Shown here piece by piece: positions 14,392 to 22,680 of a stretch of DNA of 28,775 nt. This DNA is from RGIG1959 sp045604545 (GTDB lineage: Bacteria; Bacillota; Clostridia; Oscillospirales; Acutalibacteraceae). The first letter of the stretch is position 1; each line of letters begins with the position of its first letter. The notes beneath the pieces are model-generated. The model did no database searches. It saw nothing but the letters and a program-made list of their open reading frames with translations, and was not told the origin of the DNA. The translations under genes were made by a program, and so were the position numbers. The stretch is from the NCBI GenBank assembly GCA_045604545.1, contig JAZUOG010000001.1, positions 1-28,775 on the forward strand. Direction: 5' to 3'.

Positions 14392-14500
14392 CGGCAATGT
14401 ACCGACACCGTAGGGACGGGTCTCCCGTCCCGCAAACGGTGCACCATCTCATGGCAACGCACCGACACCGTAGGAACGGCAATCTGCCGCCCGCGAACGC
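14392..14500. repeat. Two 60-bp-period copies of a hairpin repeat
   Basis: ACCGACACCGTAGG occurs at 14401 and again at 14461, exactly 60 bases apart. Each is followed by a small hairpin with different stems: GGGACGG/CCGTCCC in the first, CGGCA/TGCCG in the second. The units are otherwise similar from about 14392-14440 and 14452-14500. They look like small dispersed intergenic repeats of the REP type. Confidence 0.65.
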
Positions 14501-14530
14501 TTTTTTGCCGCACGGCTTCACAATAACAAG

Positions 14531-14556
14531 AAACGCTCCCGTTTTCGGGAGCGTTT
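14531..14556 (-). terminator. Terminator of the second dockerin gene
   Basis: An 11-bp perfect stem AAACGCTCCCG/CGGGAGCGTTT, T-rich on both sides, about 20 bases after the minus-strand stop. The same core occurs after the paralogue at 15929-15951. Confidence 0.85.
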
Positions 14557-14576
14557 CCACGTAATATTCCGATATA

Positions 14577-15815
14577 TCATTCCGCACCGGATCCGAGCCG
14601 ATATAATGTCATAACATCGCGCATGTTGACAACGCCGTTGCTGTCGAAATCAGAGGCAATGAACTGGACGGCGGTCATTTCCACACCTTCGGAAATGGCT
14701 TGGTAGATGTGAAATATATCGCGCATATTGACGTTGCCGTTGCCGTCCCAGTCGCCGGGAAGAACATCGTCGTTGTAGCATAGGTCGAGTGTGCGAAGGA
14801 TGATCGCGGGATCGACGATCGCTTCGGTGTCGGAGGTCGCAAAAATCTTGATGCCGGTCAGCGTCAGCTTGCCGTTTTCATCATAGCAAGCGGCAAGTGC
14901 TTTTTCGTCGGTGGGAAGAATGTCTTCGACCGAGACATACCCTTTATAGCTGCCATGCCCGATTTCGGTGCCGATGGCGTTGTGAACAACACCGAATGCG
15001 CCGTTATCGGAATGGTTGCAGGAGGCTTTGCCGAAGAACAGGTAAACGGTGGTTTTGGCGAGATACTCCACATCAAGATCCAGATGGATCATCGCCTTCG
15101 TGTCGATCTCAACGGGGGTTTCAAAATCATAATAAACGGACGGCCATTTCGCGGCGGTGTTGCCGATGGTCATGGTATTATCTATCGCATTGATGATGGG
15201 GTAGGATTCTTCAACGGGAAGGGAAGACCATACATCGATGTTGTCTTTAAAGGTCAGATCGACAGTGGTGTTATAGCCGTATTCGGCAGGGCCGAAATCA
15301 TGAATGACCGCTTTGCGGATACCGTTGAGATAGAAATCATAGAGGGTCATTTCGGTATCGGCGTTCGCACCGTCAAACTCGAAATAAACCGACGTCACAT
15401 CGGCACCGTCCGCATAATCCCATTCGTTCCACGCGTAGACGCTTTTGATGCCGTTGTTGGCGTTGTAGGTGCCGACGGGGAAATGGGACGGGCCGACCCA
15501 GTTGTCGTACAGTCCGATCCATTTGTCGATGGGCTGATCGTAAAGGGTGATTTTGACGGGCGTGTTGGTGGTGAGATGTTGGCGGATATTGCTGACGAGA
15601 TCAAGGTCGTAGTTGATGTCGCAGTGCAGGGCAAAATCGCCTTTGATCGTCCATGTGCCGTCGTCGTTGACGGTGACATTGTCGTTTCCCTCCACGATGA
15701 AATCGGGGTTCATCAGCTCGATGATGGGGTCGGTGAGAGGAGCGGCGGACACGGTGACGACCGTCGCCGTCATCAGCATCACGATGCTCAGAATGATACA
15801 CAGTGTTTTTTTCAA
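14577..15815 (-). CDS. Secreted dockerin-domain protein, paralogue 2
   Basis: 412 residues. It has a Sec signal peptide (KKTLCIILSIVMLMTATVVTVSAA), a unique region of about 330 residues beginning APLTDPIIELMNPDF that looks like two beta-rich modules, and a C-terminal type I dockerin with two calcium loops (GDWDGNGNVNMRDIFHIYQ and SDFDSNGVVNMRDVMTLYR). A dockerin docks a protein to a cohesin; no cohesin is in the window. The unique modules are unrecognised and may bind carbohydrate. The start is TTG 15815, placed 8 bases after AAGGAGG in a leader identical to that of the paralogue (AAGGAGGAAACTCAC). It is about half identical by eye to the neighbour at 15975-17252, so a tandem duplication. Confidence 0.75.
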   Translation of the reverse strand: MKKTLCIILSIVMLMTATVVTVSAAPLTDPIIELMNPDFIVEGNDNVTVNDDGTWTIKGDFALHCDINYDLDLVSNIRQHLTTNTPVKITLYDQPIDKWIGLYDNWVGPSHFPVGTYNANNGIKSVYAWNEWDYADGADVTSVYFEFDGANADTEMTLYDFYLNGIRKAVIHDFGPAEYGYNTTVDLTFKDNIDVWSSLPVEESYPIINAIDNTMTIGNTAAKWPSVYYDFETPVEIDTKAMIHLDLDVEYLAKTTVYLFFGKASCNHSDNGAFGVVHNAIGTEIGHGSYKGYVSVEDILPTDEKALAACYDENGKLTLTGIKIFATSDTEAIVDPAIILRTLDLCYNDDVLPGDWDGNGNVNMRDIFHIYQAISEGVEMTAVQFIASDFDSNGVVNMRDVMTLYRLGSGAE

Positions 15816-15852
15816 GTGAGTTTCCTCCTTGATACGTAATCGGTGCAACTTC

Positions 15853-15881
15853 AGTATATATCAAAAGCAAGCGAATTGCAA
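15853..15881 (-). promoter_or_regulatory. Promoter of dockerin paralogue 2
   Basis: On the minus strand: TTGCAA (15876-15881), a 17-base spacer, TATACT (15853-15858), giving a leader of about 30 bases. Confidence 0.55.
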
Positions 15882-15928
15882 GGAGAAAAGCGACGGTACG
15901 GAACAGATGACAAAAGACAAAAAGAAAC

Positions 15929-15951
15929 ACGCTCCCGAAAATCGGGAGCGT
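15929..15951 (-). terminator. Terminator of dockerin paralogue 1
   Basis: A 10-bp stem ACGCTCCCGA/TCGGGAGCGT followed on the minus strand by a T-rich tract. It shares its core with the terminator of the other paralogue. Confidence 0.8.
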
Positions 15952-15974
15952 TTTGTGGTTAAAGTTCAGATGAA

Positions 15975-17252
15975 TCAGATGGCGCCGGAGACGATCTGAT
16001 AGATCTTCATGACGTCACGCATGTTGACAGTGCCGTTGCCGTCATAGTCGGCGCAAGCAAACTGAGCGTCGGTCATCTCGTTGCCTTCGGAAACAGCCTT
16101 GTACATCTGCATGATGTCGCGCATGTTGGTGGTGCCGTTGCCGTCCCAGTCGCCGAGGAGAACATCCTCAGCCTCGGTGTAGCACAGCTCGAGGGTACGC
16201 AGGGTGATCGCGGGATCCACAGCCGCCTCGGTGGCGGAGGTAGCGAAGATCTTGATACCGGTCACGACCAGCTCGCCGTCAGCGTTGTAGCAAGCAGCCA
16301 GAGCATCGGGATCGGTGGGGAGGAAGTCCTTCACAGAGATATAGCCGCTGTACTTGCCGTAGCCGATCTCAGCGCCGAGCGCATTGTGGACAACGCCGTA
16401 AGCGCCGTTGTCGAACTCGTTGCAGGTGGCTTCGCCGAAGAACAGATAGATGGTGGTTTTCGATTTGTCATGGACATCGAAATCGCAGTGAACCATAGCT
16501 TCTTCGTTGATGACGACGGGCTCGTCGAAATCAATGTAAGCGGACGGATAGTTAGCGGCGGTGTTGCCGATGGTCAGCGCGTCGTCAGTCACATTGACAA
16601 TGGGACGGGAGCCGAACACGGGGATGGGGCTCCACATATCGGAAGCGGTCTTGAAGGTGAGGTCATAGGTGGTGTCATACTCGAACTCAGCGGGGCCGAA
16701 GTCGATGATATCGGGCTTCAGGGTGCCGTCGTTGAGGTAGAGATCCTTCAGGGTCATTTCGATGCCTTCGGTGCCGTCGAACTCGAAGTAGATGGCAGAA
16801 ACGTTCGCACCGTTGGTGAACACAGAAGAATCCCAGCCGGCTTTGTCGACATTCCAGTTGTAGATGCCGTACATGCCGTTGTTGTCATTGTAGGTGCCGA
16901 CAGGATAGTGAGAATCACCGATCCAGTTGTCGTACAGACCGAGCCACTTATCATACGGCTGATCGTAAACGGTGATCTTAACGGGGGTGTTGGTGGTCAG
17001 GTTTTGCTTGATGTTCTGGACGACATTAACATCATAGTTGATGTCGCAGCGCATCGCGAAGGGACCGGTGATGGTCCAGGTGCCGTCAGCGTTAACGGTG
17101 ACGTTCTCAGCGCCTTCGACAATGTAGTCGGGGTTCATCAGCTCGATGATCGGGTCGGTGAGGCCGGCCGCGGACACGGGCGTGACGAACATCGCGGCGA
17201 GTGCGGTCATCAGCATCGCAACGCTCAGGACAATGCTCAGAGCTTTTTTCAT
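15975..17252 (-). CDS. Secreted dockerin-domain protein, paralogue 1
   Basis: 425 residues with the same plan as its neighbour: signal peptide (MKKALSIVLSVAMLMTALAAMFVTPVSAAG), two beta-rich modules (about 27-190 and 215-355), and a C-terminal type I dockerin (GDWDGNGTTNMRDIMQMYK and ADYDGNGTVNMRDVMKIYQ). The modules appear related to each other: each has an aromatic beta strand pattern ending in an MTLKDLYL / ITLRTLELC strand. It has no catalytic motif I can identify. ATG 17252 follows AAGGAGGAAACTCAC. The perfect dyad AGGAAT/ATTCCT (17281-17296) lies in the leader and a TATACT at 17307-17312 may be its -10, with a poor -35. Confidence 0.75.
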   Translation of the reverse strand: MKKALSIVLSVAMLMTALAAMFVTPVSAAGLTDPIIELMNPDYIVEGAENVTVNADGTWTITGPFAMRCDINYDVNVVQNIKQNLTTNTPVKITVYDQPYDKWLGLYDNWIGDSHYPVGTYNDNNGMYGIYNWNVDKAGWDSSVFTNGANVSAIYFEFDGTEGIEMTLKDLYLNDGTLKPDIIDFGPAEFEYDTTYDLTFKTASDMWSPIPVFGSRPIVNVTDDALTIGNTAANYPSAYIDFDEPVVINEEAMVHCDFDVHDKSKTTIYLFFGEATCNEFDNGAYGVVHNALGAEIGYGKYSGYISVKDFLPTDPDALAACYNADGELVVTGIKIFATSATEAAVDPAITLRTLELCYTEAEDVLLGDWDGNGTTNMRDIMQMYKAVSEGNEMTDAQFACADYDGNGTVNMRDVMKIYQIVSGAI

Positions 17253-17374
17253 GTGAGTTTCCTCCTTAAAATGAATATGCAGGAATAGGGATTCCTATAC
17301 AGTCAAAGTATACACCGCTTTTAACAAAAAAGCTAGTCCTTTTTTGAAATTTTTTTGATAATTGTGAAAATATC

Positions 17375-17422
17375 ACAAAAAAAACACCTGCAATCAAGCA
17401 TGTTGGCGTGACGGCAGGTGTT
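17375..17422 (-). terminator. Terminator of the TIM-barrel isomerase gene
   Basis: A 9-bp stem AACACCTGC (17383-17391) with GCAGGTGTT (17414-17422), then a run of T on the minus strand (17377-17384). Confidence 0.75.
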
Positions 17423-17432
17423 GGTTTTTGTC

Positions 17433-18284
17433 TTAAACGGCATCCCACAGGCGCTTGACATTCGCAAGCGACGCTTCGATGGCGGTGAGGGGGTTTTCGG
17501 GGCCTTCGAATTCGACGACCAGCGTGTCGTCGTAGCCCGCTTTTTTGACCTCGGCAAGGCACGCCTTGATGTTGACATGGCCGTGACCGACAATGGTACT
17601 GCGGCGGGGACGACCGCTCTTCGAGGGGGAGAAAAAGCCGTCCACATCACTGCCTTCGGGGAGGATGATGAGATCCTTGCAGTGGACATGGAACGCATAG
17701 GGCATCATCTCGCGCACAAACTCGACAGGCTCATCATCGATCCAGGTGCAGTTGCCCATATCGACGAGCACGCCGTAGTTCTCGTGATCCACCGCTTCCA
17801 CAAGCTGCTTCATGCGGCGCCAGCCCTGCGCGATCTGGCCGTGGTTTTCGGTCATGGTGCGAATGCCCTTCTCGGCGGCGTATTCCGTCACCGCGCGCGC
17901 ACCCTCGGCAAGGCGGGGGAGAATATCTTCAAAGGTCGCATCGGGATTGTCCTTGGGCATGCCCCAGGTCACATCATGGCGCATCTTCTTGACGCCGAGT
18001 GCCTCGGCAACATCCACCTTGCGGCACAGACGGGCGATCTCCTTTTCAAGGTCACCGTCACAGCCGTTGATGAAATCGCCGAACACGGCGGCGGACACGA
18101 TTTCGAGACCGAGCGCATCGCAGTGGGCGCGGAAGCGCTTGGCATAGTCGAGGGCCTCTTCTTCGGCACAGGGAAGATCCAGCACCTCGAAAGCATCAAA
18201 GCCCGCTTTTTTGGCGTGATTGGCCATGGTGAACAGGTCAAAGCCCGTTTCGTGGTAGCTCCATGCGGTAACAGCAAATTTCAT
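17433..18284 (-). CDS. Sugar phosphate isomerase/epimerase-type TIM barrel
   Basis: 283 residues of the AP-endonuclease-2-like TIM barrel (xylose isomerase-like) family. Metal-site motifs appear in order: an early FEVLDLPC, MTENHG (Glu), VLVDMGNCTW (Asp), FHVHCKDL (His), VGHGHVNI (His) and VVEFEGPE (Glu). Such enzymes interconvert ketoses, aldoses or inosose-like compounds using a divalent metal; the exact substrate cannot be read from sequence. The start at 18284 has a GGAG ribosome binding site. Nineteen bases separate it from the DUF1294 gene upstream, so both probably share a transcript. Confidence 0.8.
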   Translation of the reverse strand: MKFAVTAWSYHETGFDLFTMANHAKKAGFDAFEVLDLPCAEEEALDYAKRFRAHCDALGLEIVSAAVFGDFINGCDGDLEKEIARLCRKVDVAEALGVKKMRHDVTWGMPKDNPDATFEDILPRLAEGARAVTEYAAEKGIRTMTENHGQIAQGWRRMKQLVEAVDHENYGVLVDMGNCTWIDDEPVEFVREMMPYAFHVHCKDLIILPEGSDVDGFFSPSKSGRPRRSTIVGHGHVNIKACLAEVKKAGYDDTLVVEFEGPENPLTAIEASLANVKRLWDAV

Positions 18285-18303
18285 GTGAACGACATCTCCT
18301 TTT

Positions 18304-18591
18304 TCAGAACGGGATCATGCCCGCCGAACGCAGTCCGACAAACACGGCAAGCGCGATGTGCAGTATGAGTAACAGCGGTAACCCGATCATAAATTTCGGT
18401 TTTCTGGTTTTGTGACGGATGAGCTTCATGGTGATCAGCATCGAGAGCGCACCGCCCAGCGCACCGATCCCCATGAGCGTGGCTTCGGGAACACGGCGAC
18501 GATGCCGTTTGGCGGCAAGCTTGTCCCACACGGTGATGCCTGCGGCGAACAGATTGATGCCGATCAGATAGAAAAGCAGGATAACGAGCAT
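18304..18591 (-). CDS. DUF1294 small membrane protein
   Basis: 95 residues with two or three membrane segments and the family pattern: YLIGINLFAAGITVWDKLAAKRHRRRVPEATL, then GGALSMLITMKLIRHKTRKPKF. The conserved D-K, R-x-P-E, G-G and H-K-T-R-K positions are all present. The function of the family is unknown. It starts at ATG 18591 after AAAAGGAG and has a good promoter upstream. Confidence 0.85.
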   Translation of the reverse strand: MLVILLFYLIGINLFAAGITVWDKLAAKRHRRRVPEATLMGIGALGGALSMLITMKLIRHKTRKPKFMIGLPLLLILHIALAVFVGLRSAGMIPF

Positions 18592-18620
18592 AGTCTGTTT
18601 CTCCTTTTCATATTGATTCT

Positions 18621-18657
18621 ATGTTAGTACATTGCGAAGGGTTTGTCAACCGACAAA
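18621..18657 (-). promoter_or_regulatory. Promoter of the DUF1294-isomerase operon with dyad
   Basis: On the minus strand: TTGACA (18644-18649), a 17-base spacer, TAACAT (18621-18626). A perfect dyad TTTGTC-AACC-GACAAA (18642-18657) covers the -35, so a repressor could bind here. Confidence 0.5.
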
Positions 18658-18749
18658 AGGTGATGAAATCCCTCAAAAAACAAAAAATTTACGGTCATAA
18701 GGTTGACCGCAGACGCACAAAGGATTACAATAGGCAGAAGGTGATATAT

Positions 18750-19976
18750 ATGATGAAACGATGGATCGTATTGCTGTTGTGTGTGTTGCCGATGATGTTT
18801 ACCGCGTGTGTGTCGTCGGTTTCTCCGACAACGCCTGCACCGATGACAGCTCCCGAAGCCTCCCCCACACCCGATTTGCCGTCGCAACCTTCCGAAGAGA
18901 CGACGGTGAAGGCGGTGTGGATCCCGTTCATGGAGGTGAACGAGATGATGTCCTCGGGCGATGTCGACGAGGCAAAAGCGGCGATCGCCGCGTGTGTGCG
19001 GGATTGCGCCGAAAAAGGCTTCAACACGCTCTATTTTCATGTCCGCGCCAACAGCGATGCCTATTATGCGTCCGATGTGTTTCAGCCTCATCGACTGGCA
19101 AAGCCGCTTTTGGAAAGCGGTTTTGATCCGCTGTCCTTCGCTGTTGAACAAGCTCATGCGAGCGGACTGGAGCTTCACGCGTGGGTCAATCCCTATCGCA
19201 TCGGTGCGGATGCGTCGTATGCGGTGTGTGAGGACATCTTTGAATACAGCGGCAAATGGTATTATGACCCGTCCTCCGAAACGGTGCGCAAAATCGTGAC
19301 CGACGGTGTGCGGGAACTTTGCGAAAACTACGCCGTTGACGGCGTGCAATTTGACGATTATTTTTATCCGAGCGGTGCGGTGACGAACAGTAACGCGGCA
19401 CCGTTTGAGCAACGCCGCTACGATGCCTATCGGTCATCGGGCGGACAGGAAAGTGTCGCCGATTGGCGTCGATTGCAGGTAAGCACGCTGGTGTCCGCTG
19501 TGTATGCGGTGTGTCACGAGCGCGACGGCTGTGTCTTCGGCATCAGCCCCGCTTACAACATCGACAACGTTCGCGATGCATTGTATGCGGATGTGGAGGA
19601 ATGGGCGCGTACACAGGGGTATGTCGATTATCTGTGTCCGCAACTGTATTTCGGCTTTACTCATCAGTCCGCGCCGTTTGAACAGCTGCTTACCCGCTGG
19701 CGGACGCTTGAGCGCCACGAGAGCGTGTCGTTGCTTGTCGGGCTCGGTATGTACAAAACGGGTCTCGCCGAAGACACCTATGCGGGCTACGGCAAGCAGG
19801 AATGGGCAAACGGCGGCGATATCATCGCCAAACAGGTCGAGATGCTCAAAAACTACCGTCTCGACGGTGTGGCGATCTACAGTCATCAATCCTTTGGTGT
19901 GACCGACGACCGCGATGCCGCTGTCATTCAGGCGGAGACGGAAGCGTTGTGTGACGCTCTTTCGAAGTGGCAATAA
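18750..19976 (+). CDS. GHL10-family glycoside-hydrolase-like lipoprotein
   Basis: 408 residues. A lipoprotein signal peptide with lipobox FTAC (MMKRWIVLLLCVLPMMFTAC) is followed by a Pro/Thr/Ser linker of about 40 residues and a TIM-barrel domain of the GHL10 (DUF187, YngK-like) type: VKAVWIPFMEVNEM, GFNTLYFHVRANSDAYYASDVF, LELHAWVNPYRIG, YAVDGVQFDDYFYPSG, VFGISPAYN, YVDYLCPQLYFGF and LDGVAIYSHQSF. Members act on or bind cell-wall or extracellular glycans. AGAAGGTGAT before ATG 18750 and the signal peptide fix this start; the reading frame open from 18621 lacks a signal. The MATE gene follows after 27 bases. Confidence 0.85.
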   Translation: MMKRWIVLLLCVLPMMFTACVSSVSPTTPAPMTAPEASPTPDLPSQPSEETTVKAVWIPFMEVNEMMSSGDVDEAKAAIAACVRDCAEKGFNTLYFHVRANSDAYYASDVFQPHRLAKPLLESGFDPLSFAVEQAHASGLELHAWVNPYRIGADASYAVCEDIFEYSGKWYYDPSSETVRKIVTDGVRELCENYAVDGVQFDDYFYPSGAVTNSNAAPFEQRRYDAYRSSGGQESVADWRRLQVSTLVSAVYAVCHERDGCVFGISPAYNIDNVRDALYADVEEWARTQGYVDYLCPQLYFGFTHQSAPFEQLLTRWRTLERHESVSLLVGLGMYKTGLAEDTYAGYGKQEWANGGDIIAKQVEMLKNYRLDGVAIYSHQSFGVTDDRDAAVIQAETEALCDALSKWQ

Positions 19977-20003
19977 TATTCAGATCAAAGAAGTGAACTG
20001 AAA

Positions 20004-21362
20004 ATGGCAACAAAAGATATGACGGTCGGCAACCCGCTGAGGGTGTTGCTGACCTTCTCCGTGCCGATGATGCTGTCGATGGTGTTTCAGCAGTTGTACA
20101 GCATTGTGGACAGTGTGGTGATCGGGCAATTCTGCGGCGACGAAAAATTCGCCGCTGTCAGCGTGTCCTATCCTGTGACGGTGTTGTTTGTGGCGTTTGC
20201 AAGCGGGGCGAGCATCGGCGCTTCGGTCGTGACCTCACAGCTGTTCGGCGGCAGGCACTTTGCCAAAACGCGCACCTGCGCCTACACCTCGCTCATTTCC
20301 ATGGCGGTGATCGGTGCGGCATTGACGGTGATCGGCATGGTGGGGTGTGATCCGCTCCTTTCGCTGATGGCGACCGGCAGTCGCATTATGGGTGACGCCT
20401 CGGCGTACCTGATGGTATACATCGCCGGTGTAACGTTCATGTTTATCTATAACACCGCAAACGGCATTTTCACGGCACTGGGCGATTCTGTGACACCGCT
20501 GGTGTTACTCATCGTATCATCGGTGACGAATGTGGTGCTGGACATCGTGTTTGTGGCACCGTTTCTCGTTGACGGCGGCGTTCTCGGTGCGGCGTGGGCA
20601 ACCTTTGTCGCGCAGGGTGTATCGTCGTTGACTGCCCTGGTGTTGGTACTGCGCCGTGTATCGGCGCTGACAGACAGTGATGAGCGCGTGGCACTCTTTG
20701 ATAAGCGGCTGTTTTACCGCATCCTCCGCGTCGCGGTCCCCAGCGTGTGTCAGCAGTCGTTTGTCTCGGTCGGTCAACTGTTTGTGCAACGTTCCATCAA
20801 CAGCTTTGACACGGTGGTACAGTCGGGCTACGGCGGTGCGTTCAAGATCAATATGTTCACCATCAGCTGTATCAACACGATGGGCAACGCGCTGTCGTCC
20901 TTTGTGGCGCAAAATACGGGCGCTTCGCAGTGGGCGCGTATCCGTCAGGGACGGCGCACGGCGATGCGCATGACACTGGTGTTTTCCGTGGTTGTGGCGG
21001 TGACGGTGGCGTTGTCTGCGGGACTGCTGATGCGTATGTTTTCGGCGGATGCGGAAGTAATCGGCGTCGGCAAACAATTTTTGTGGACGGTTTGCCCGTT
21101 TTATGGTATAATAACCGTAAAGATCATCAACGACGGTGTGTTTCGCGGTGTCGGATCGATGAAGGTGTTCATGTTCTGCACCTTTTTCGACCTCGGAATC
21201 CGTGTCATCGCGTCGTATGTGTTGCCGGTCTTTTTCGGCGCGGCAGGCATCTGGTGGGCGTTTCCGCTCGGTTGGGTGTCCTGCACGATCTTGTCGGCTT
21301 TGCTGTATCGATTCGGAAAATGGACTTGCGCGGAGAAGATTCGCCGCGTCGGTCTTTCATAA
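20004..21362 (+). CDS. MATE-family efflux transporter
   Basis: 452 residues with about 12 membrane segments in two homologous halves, starting MTVGNPLRVLLTFSVPMMLSMVFQQLYSIVDSVVIGQF, the usual MATE entry, and with GAAWATFVAQGVSS and the second-half CINTMGNALSSFVAQNTGA. It probably exports a toxic organic cation or drug using a cation gradient; the substrate is unknown. It lies in a three-gene run between the GHL10 lipoprotein and Mrp. Confidence 0.9.
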   Translation: MATKDMTVGNPLRVLLTFSVPMMLSMVFQQLYSIVDSVVIGQFCGDEKFAAVSVSYPVTVLFVAFASGASIGASVVTSQLFGGRHFAKTRTCAYTSLISMAVIGAALTVIGMVGCDPLLSLMATGSRIMGDASAYLMVYIAGVTFMFIYNTANGIFTALGDSVTPLVLLIVSSVTNVVLDIVFVAPFLVDGGVLGAAWATFVAQGVSSLTALVLVLRRVSALTDSDERVALFDKRLFYRILRVAVPSVCQQSFVSVGQLFVQRSINSFDTVVQSGYGGAFKINMFTISCINTMGNALSSFVAQNTGASQWARIRQGRRTAMRMTLVFSVVVAVTVALSAGLLMRMFSADAEVIGVGKQFLWTVCPFYGIITVKIINDGVFRGVGSMKVFMFCTFFDLGIRVIASYVLPVFFGAAGIWWAFPLGWVSCTILSALLYRFGKWTCAEKIRRVGLS

Positions 21363-21379
21363 ACAGGAGGTTTTTTATT

Positions 21380-22201
21380 ATGTCGGAATGCACTCATGAT
21401 TGCGGCAGTTGTTCGCAGAAATGCGGCAAAGAAAGTCAATATGCTGCACTCAATCAATTCAGCCAGATCAAACGCGTTGTCGCTGTCGGAAGCGGTAAGG
21501 GCGGCGTCGGCAAATCCTCTGTCACGGCGATGCTCGCTGTGCTGATGGCGCGCCGCGGCTACAGAGTCGGTATCCTCGATGCCGATATCACCGGTCCGTC
21601 CATTCCCAAAGCGTTTGGCATCACTCAAAAAGCCCGCGGTTCGGAAATGGGCATTCTTCCCGCCGAGACGCATATGGGCATCAAGGTCATGTCCATCAAC
21701 CTGCTGTTGCAGGACGATACCCAGCCTGTTGTGTGGCGCGGCCCCGTTCTCGGCGGCGCGGTGACGCAGTTCTGGACGGACGTGGCGTGGGGCATGCTTG
21801 ATGTGTTGTTCATCGATATGCCTCCCGGAACGGGCGATGTTCCGCTGACGGTGTATCAAAGCCTGCCGGTTGACGGTGCGGTGATCGTGTCGACTCCGCA
21901 GTCTCTTGTGCAGATGGTCGTCAGCAAGGCGCACAAAATGACCGACATGCTCAACATTCCCACGCTTGGTCTGGTGGAGAACATGAGCTATGTTTCCTGC
22001 CCCGATTGCGGAAAAAAGATCGCTCTCTTCGGTGAAGACGGTGCGTTGGAAGCGGCGGCGAAGGAGATGGGCGTGCCCATGCTCGCCAAGCTCCCCATGG
22101 ACGCGAAGGTCGCCTCTCTTTGCGACAGCGGCGAGATCGAGCGTGTTCTTTGCGAAGAACTCGACGGCGCGGCAGATGCGGTCGAAGCGCTTCTTAAATA
22201 A
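21380..22201 (+). CDS. Mrp/NBP35-type Fe-S carrier ATPase
   Basis: 273 residues. A Cys-rich N-terminus (ECTHDCGSCSQKC) is followed by the deviant Walker A GSGKGGVGKSS, ILDADITGPSIPKAF, FIDMPPGTGDVPLT, and the C-terminal CPDCG pair. This is the P-loop NTPase that carries and transfers iron-sulfur clusters; the N-terminal cysteines are an NBP35-like extra site. A good AGGAGG precedes ATG 21380, which matches the family start. It starts 17 bases after the MATE stop and is followed by a terminator. Confidence 0.9.
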   Translation: MSECTHDCGSCSQKCGKESQYAALNQFSQIKRVVAVGSGKGGVGKSSVTAMLAVLMARRGYRVGILDADITGPSIPKAFGITQKARGSEMGILPAETHMGIKVMSINLLLQDDTQPVVWRGPVLGGAVTQFWTDVAWGMLDVLFIDMPPGTGDVPLTVYQSLPVDGAVIVSTPQSLVQMVVSKAHKMTDMLNIPTLGLVENMSYVSCPDCGKKIALFGEDGALEAAAKEMGVPMLAKLPMDAKVASLCDSGEIERVLCEELDGAADAVEALLK

Positions 22202-22212
22202 AAAAAGCCAAC

Positions 22213-22248
22213 AAAAAAACGCCCTCGTTTAAAACGGGGGCGTTTTTT
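22213..22248. terminator. Bidirectional terminator between mrp and cspA-like genes
   Basis: A 12-base complementary pair ACGCCCTCGTTT/AAACGGGGGCGT with one wobble (22219-22230 and 22232-22243), with A's before and T's after (22243-22248); it can serve both convergent genes. Confidence 0.85.
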
Positions 22249-22262
22249 GATGGCTACAAAAA

Positions 22263-22472
22263 TTACAGAGCAACGACGTTCACAGCGCGATTTTTGCTCG
22301 GATTTTTGGGATCAGCCTCAACCTCGAAGGAGACGTTCTGACCCTCGGCCAGCGTCTTGAAGCCTTCGCCGACGATTGCGGAGAAATGCACGAACACGTC
22401 GCCGCTGCCGTCATCGTTAGAGATGAAACCAAAGCCTTTTGTTTCGTTGAACCATTTAACAGTACCCGTCAT
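22263..22472 (-). CDS. Cold-shock protein (CspA family)
   Basis: 69 residues: TGTVKWFNETKGFGFISNDDGSGDVFVHFSAI, with RNP1 (KGFGFI) and RNP2 (VFVHF) nucleic-acid binding motifs of the cold-shock domain. It binds single-stranded RNA as a chaperone. A strong GGGAGGT ribosome binding site precedes ATG 22472. A consensus promoter lies about 140 bases upstream, giving a leader of roughly 130 bases with a long hairpin and T-run; this is typical of regulated csp genes. Confidence 0.95.
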   Translation of the reverse strand: MTGTVKWFNETKGFGFISNDDGSGDVFVHFSAIVGEGFKTLAEGQNVSFEVEADPKNPSKNRAVNVVAL

Positions 22473-22515
22473 AGTTTGGTACCTCCCGGAAAAAAGTATT
22501 CATATCCCGACACAT

Positions 22516-22590
22516 GCAAAAACCTCACAACTTATTGTAACTCATTTTCGGACAATACTCTGAACAATGACTTACAATAAATTGTGAGGT
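22516..22590 (-). promoter_or_regulatory. Long hairpin in the csp leader, possible attenuator
   Basis: Two 24-base arms pair with two mismatches (22522-22545 and 22567-22590; the outer 19 have only one). In the transcript the stem ends in GUGAGGU followed by UUUU (22518-22522), resembling an intrinsic terminator inside the leader. It is an AU-rich stem, so its stability may depend on temperature. It matches no known csp thermosensor that I can recognise. Confidence 0.6.
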
Positions 22591-22611
22591 CAGCAATCAG
22601 GAATATGTCAA

Positions 22612-22640
22612 AGTATACCTCTATAAAACGGGATTGTCAA
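22612..22640 (-). promoter_or_regulatory. Consensus promoter of the csp gene
   Basis: On the minus strand: perfect TTGACA (22635-22640), 17-base spacer, TATACT (22612-22617). Start of transcription is expected near 22605. Confidence 0.75.
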
Positions 22641-22680
22641 GCCTTTTCGACAAATTTTTCCGATTTACCTTGAAAAAGCA

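Larger units (their letters stand above)
14263..14576. other. Intergenic region between spoIIGA and the dockerin gene
   Basis: About 310 bases. It holds the spoIIGA promoter side (14263-14340), the paired repeats (14392-14500) and the terminator of the dockerin gene (14531-14556). ORFs drawn through it are accidental. Confidence 0.6.

Noticed and set aside
16386..17288. Long plus-strand ORFs opposite the dockerin, SigE and isomerase genes
   Set aside because: They are antisense shadows caused by GC-rich codon use; their translations are low-complexity and lack ribosome binding sites.
18621..18749. N-terminal extension of the GHL10 lipoprotein from 18621
   Set aside because: It would bury the lipoprotein signal peptide; the ribosome binding site and start at 18750 fit better. 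The 18621-18657 stretch instead holds the promoter of the opposite gene.
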